Source of the DNA: Sordaria brevicollis
Lineage: Eukaryota; Ascomycota; Sordariomycetes; Sordariales; Sordariaceae
DNA: 64,000 nt
NCBI GenBank assembly: GCA_033439795.1
Contig: JAUTDP010000005.1
Coordinates: forward strand, 1,269,001-1,333,000
Reading direction: 5' to 3'
The notes under the pieces were generated by a model. The model worked only from the letters and a program-made list of their open reading frames with translations. It was not told the origin of the DNA and made no database searches. Positions 60,735 to 64,000 of the stretch are shown here, piece by piece. The translations under genes were made by a program, and so were the position numbers. Numbering within the stretch: the stretch's first letter is position 1; every line of letters starts with the position of its first letter.

Positions 60735-61210
60735 ATGCAGTTCTCCATCACCACTCTTCTCGCCTTCGCGGCTGCTGCCCCCCTCGCCTCTGCATTCACC
60801 CGCCCCAAGGCCAACGAGTATAAGGATACCAACTGGTAAGTGTCACTCAACCATAGCACTCCCGCCTTTGAACCTCTAGAGCAGCAACCAGCCAATCAAG
60901 AGACCAGAAGCTAACATCACCTCCTTCTTTCCCATTAAACAGCAAGGACTGGAATTACGGTCACAACTCCTATTTCCTCAACAGCGTCACCATGGACGAC
61001 ACCACCAACTCAGTCTACCTGACCAACGGGAACGCGGCCGAGGGCAAGCCGAAGGTCTGGTACGGATACTCGGAAAAGGAGAAGGACGGCGGTTCTTGCA
61101 AGGGCCTCAACCTCGGCCGTATGCCTGAGGGTTGCGTCAAGATCAACGAGGTGGCCAAGCTCGTGGGACGCGTCAAGTGCGTTCAGTCTGTCTATTACAC
61201 GGGCGTTTAA
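60735..61210 (+). CDS. Small secreted cysteine-containing protein
   Basis: Two exons, 60735-60835 and 60943-61210, encode 122 residues. MQFSITTLLAFAAAAPLASA is a signal peptide. The mature part, about 100 residues, has four cysteines (in TNCKDW, GGSCKG, EGCVKI and VKCVQS), consistent with two disulphides, and is rich in Lys, Gly and Tyr. The splice junction completes the first cysteine codon (TG|C), which supports the intron. I do not recognise the family; size, signal peptide and cysteine number fit a secreted effector-like or small adhesive protein. A TATA box lies upstream. The function is unknown. Confidence 0.85.
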
Positions 61211-62076
61211 AGCGGGTGCGCCACCTTTTGAATTGAGGTGCACCAATCCTTATAGGTGCACCAATAATAGGCTTAAGGGAGGATAAGAATGGCGACGATG
61301 ATTTTTGGGTATGAGCGTTTCATCACGAGTTGAGATTAGCATACAGGTGCCACAGGTTGGAGGGGGAGTGGTGGGCGATACCCTTGGTTCGGTACCTCCT
61401 GTCACTTGAAAGTTTCGTTGTCAGTTTTGTATTTGGTCTCTCAAGAAGTCATTCGTAGTTCTCTTAATTCAACCAAAGCTTTGTGTGTTCAACTTTAACG
61501 AAACTGGCCGTTGCCTTCGGTGCTCAGGTGAATGAAGAAAGCAAGCGAGCTTGCATCCCCATTGAGCACCGGTCAGATTCCAATTGATGTCAAAGTCTAA
61601 GGGGAGTTGTAGGCCATTATCAACATGAAATCGAAACGGTACAAAAGGTAAGGACATCGTCTTTGCTGAGTGTCTGAATGGAAGACAGAAGATGGAGAGG
61701 AAGTCGACATGATGATGTCCAAAGGGAAAGCATCCCTTGTCGGTGCCTGCCGGGAGCGGTGCTAGCATTTTATGGGGAACAACACCTTTCCCGATCAGGA
61801 ATGCAGCCCCCTTTACCGAAAAGCACGGGCCATCTCAGCTCTCGACCAACGCAGCCGAACGCCAATGCATTGAGGCGATGTGGCATTTGGTGGTGAGGCG
61901 TACTGGAAAGGTGACAGCTTCCCCGAGAACGCGACTTCTTTCAACTTTCTTGAACCATTCAACCACTCTTTTAATCCACTACTTTCTTCTCCGCCAACGA
62001 CGACCCCATTTTCTTCTTTAGCAACGCCAATTCGACGTGTTTCTCCTTCGCAAATATCCAGTACAAATAATTCACA
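61211..62076. other. Intergenic region upstream of SSS1
   Basis: 866 bp; 61930-62050 is CT-rich leader-like sequence before the SSS1 start codon. No gene was recognised. Confidence 0.5.
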
Positions 62077-62432
62077 ATGGCGGACCAAGTGCAAGAGATC
62101 CTCGACGTGCCCCGCGAGTTCCTCAAGGACGGCATCCAGTTCATCAACAAGTCCCAGAAGCGTATGCCAACTCCCAATCCACTCCAGCTTCAACTCGACC
62201 TTGCGCTACCTTGCCTAACGTGGATGCTAACTGTGGTTCTCTGTTACAGCTGATCGCCGCGAGTTCATCAAGATCTCCCAGGCCGTTGGTGTCGGTTTCT
62301 TGATCATGGGAGCTGTCGGCTACCTTGTCAAGCTCAGTACGCTGCCCTCTTTTCCCCTCTACTATTGACGTAAAATCTAACATGCTCGTAGTTCACATTC
62401 CCCTCAACCAGGTCCTCGTTGGCGGCGCGTAA
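62077..62432 (+). CDS. SSS1: Sec61 gamma subunit of the ER translocon
   Basis: Three exons, 62077-62161, 62250-62336 and 62392-62432, encode 70 residues, the normal length. MADQVQEILDVPREFLKDGI is followed by FINKSQKPDRREFIKISQAV, the conserved amphipathic helix with the KPDRKEF-type motif of Sec61 gamma/SecE. One membrane helix follows (GVGFLIMGAVGYLVKLIHIP) and the end is the invariant NQVLVGG-type tail. It is an essential clamp around the Sec61 channel in the ER membrane. Confidence 0.97.
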
Positions 62433-63554
62433 AGCAATCTACCACTTTTCGACGAAGATAGAGCGAGAAAGCGGACGAAGTTTGTTTGCACCGAAGAGAA
62501 CCGATAGGGACAAAGATACCCCATGAATGCTTTTTTTTCACGACACACACATGGACGGACGACGGCAGATCCAACCACTACAACTCGGGAGGTCTTGAAG
62601 CCGGGCCAGGTCAAAATGACAAACGGCACCGGGCCGCTGACCGTGAATAATCGGGTATGGTAACAGGAGAGACGGAGGACGAAAAAAGATATCCTATTTG
62701 CAGGTCGCTTATCACGGGGTCGACTGAACGCCTGCTTATAATTTCCAACGACGCCTGGGACGGGACGTCGAGAGGCAACTGTATAAATCATTTGATGGCG
62801 AAATTGGCGGGGAGGGATCATACGCGGAGACAACAAGTTCTAATACTTATGGGAAATGAAAGGCGCTTTGTTTGAAGAACAACACAACTCTGGACCGAGT
62901 TGTTTGCGTGAAGTATGCCAGGTTACGTGTGGCATTCAGACGGGGTGCTTAACAATGGTCCATGTAGGCACAAATCTGAACGCTAAGACGAAAGTGTTGT
63001 TCATATAGGGAGAATGATTCCTCCCAGAGCCATTCTTCCCCGTAAGTGCATCTCCAATCCTACCTGGGTGCCACGAGCACTCTTGGAGATCAGATAGTGG
63101 CCCGATATCAACGATTAAAGTAGGCAACCACGCAACCTTCAGATATCCATCTTGATCCGACCACATCTTTACCTCAGCCTCGGCTGTTCTGTTGACTCGA
63201 CCGGCATGCTACCTAGAACACCTTTTTGTGTTACCCATGTGGCTCCCAAAGCATCCTCCATGCATCCTCCAGCATTCGACCAATGAAACGATAAGCAGGC
63301 TCGAATTATCTATGATTTCTCTCCATCTTTCGACAGCTGGTACTGCTATATCGTGAGCAGAAGACAAGGAGGGCCTTGCTGGGTACGATCTGTTGTTGGA
63401 TACCAAATATTCAACCCGTCGATTCCTGCTTCTCTTCCGCATCTGTCAGGTGTCATTAGGCAGATCCAGTCGGGAGTTCAAGTTATTGCCGAGTGGGCAA
63501 GAACTGGTCGAATATTATATGGAATCCCACCAGCTTCGCCTCCTGGCATCTCTC
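62433..63554. other. Convergent region between SSS1 and the right-edge gene
   Basis: 1.1 kb between facing stop codons. No gene was recognised. Confidence 0.5.
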
Positions 63555-64000
63555 TCAATCATCGTCAAGGGCGATTACTTCCGAGCCGAAGTTCCAAACT
63601 TTATTGCCTCGACCGTCGACCGGATGAGGATTGGTTGTATTCCATGCCATATCGAAAGCGTCCTCAATGATATCATCCCACTTCACGACCGAGTAGCGTC
63701 TGCCTGCGCTCCTGCTCATGACCAAACAGTTCAGGACGAAGGCGTGATGCTGGAACGGTGGCAGCGCTGGTTTTCCGACCAGCAGACCTCTCTGGACCCC
63801 TTGGCTGATCTCGCGGACGCACTCCTCGGTTAGATGTCCCTCTTGAAGGCGCCATAATGTCTTGATATGGAAGTGTCATTGTTAGCTATTCTTTGTCTTT
63901 GCTACTGGTGTTGCCATGGAAGGAGGAGGAAGCAGTTTAGCTTACCGTGCACGCCTTAATGATCTCGTCGATCTCCTTCTCGTCAAGTCCGACACTTGGG
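63555..64000 (-). CDS. 3' end of an unrecognised gene (partial)
   Basis: Two minus-strand exons. The first, 64000-63946, reads PSVGLDEKEIDEIIKACT and ends at a strong donor (ACG|GTAAGC). An 85-bp intron with an AGCTAACAA branch site and a TCAAG acceptor leads to exon 63860-63555, which continues in phase for 101 residues: TLWRLQEGHLTEECVREISQ, later FVLNCLVMSRSAGRRYSVVK and KVWNFGSEVIALDDD, then a stop. The composition is protein-like. No family is recognised, and the rest of the gene is outside the window. A plus-strand frame overlaps the same region (63393-63833), but the spliced minus-strand reading is better supported. Confidence 0.55.

Noticed and set aside
63393..63833. 146-codon plus-strand open frame near the right edge
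   Set aside because: The overlapping minus-strand exons have matching donor, branch and acceptor signals and keep frame across the junction.

Overview
The window is nuclear DNA of a filamentous ascomycete, most likely Neurospora or a close relative in the Sordariales. The evidence is short introns with GTAAGT-like donors and CTAAC branch sites, a 149-residue calmodulin of standard fungal type, and a 5.7-kb island mutated almost only by C-to-T and G-to-A transitions, the mark of repeat-induced point mutation (RIP). Naming the genus is inference.

Layout. At 1-4639 (minus) lies most of a very large protein: about 1,200 disordered residues, then a methyltransferase-like domain that runs off the left edge. 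From 4640 to 18972 I find no convincing gene. In the middle of this desert, at 10161-15865, sits an LTR retrotransposon with two 186-bp LTRs, a 5-bp target duplication and Ty1/Copia domain order on the minus strand, wrecked by RIP. From 18973 to 63 kb the window is gene-dense: a mitochondrial PPR-like protein diverging from a cytochrome oxidase subunit; clathrin light chain diverging from an RTT103-like CTD-binding protein; a mitochondrial ABC exporter (MDL1 type); aspartokinase; the SNARE Tlg2 diverging from calmodulin; AP-1 gamma-adaptin; a secreted DUF3455-like protein; Golgi CASP diverging from the CORVET subunit Vps3; a HET-domain gene broken by a one-base frameshift; a small secreted cysteine protein; Sec61 gamma; and the 3' end of an unrecognised gene. 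Two intron-containing tRNA genes, Gln(CTG) and Arg(TCG), flank the HET gene.

Working together. Five genes (clathrin light chain, Tlg2, AP-1 gamma, CASP, Vps3) act in Golgi/trans-Golgi/endosome traffic and lie within about 32 kb; Sec61 gamma acts at the first step of the same pathway. The PPR-like/COX subunit pair shares one intergenic region and both products should act in mitochondria. The aspartokinase promoter carries a consensus Gcn4/CPC-1 site, fitting cross-pathway control of amino-acid synthesis.

Limits. Families were recognised by reading the translations, without database searches. Splice sites were picked by eye and checked for reading-frame closure. No CRISPR arrays, operons or bacterial features are expected or seen.
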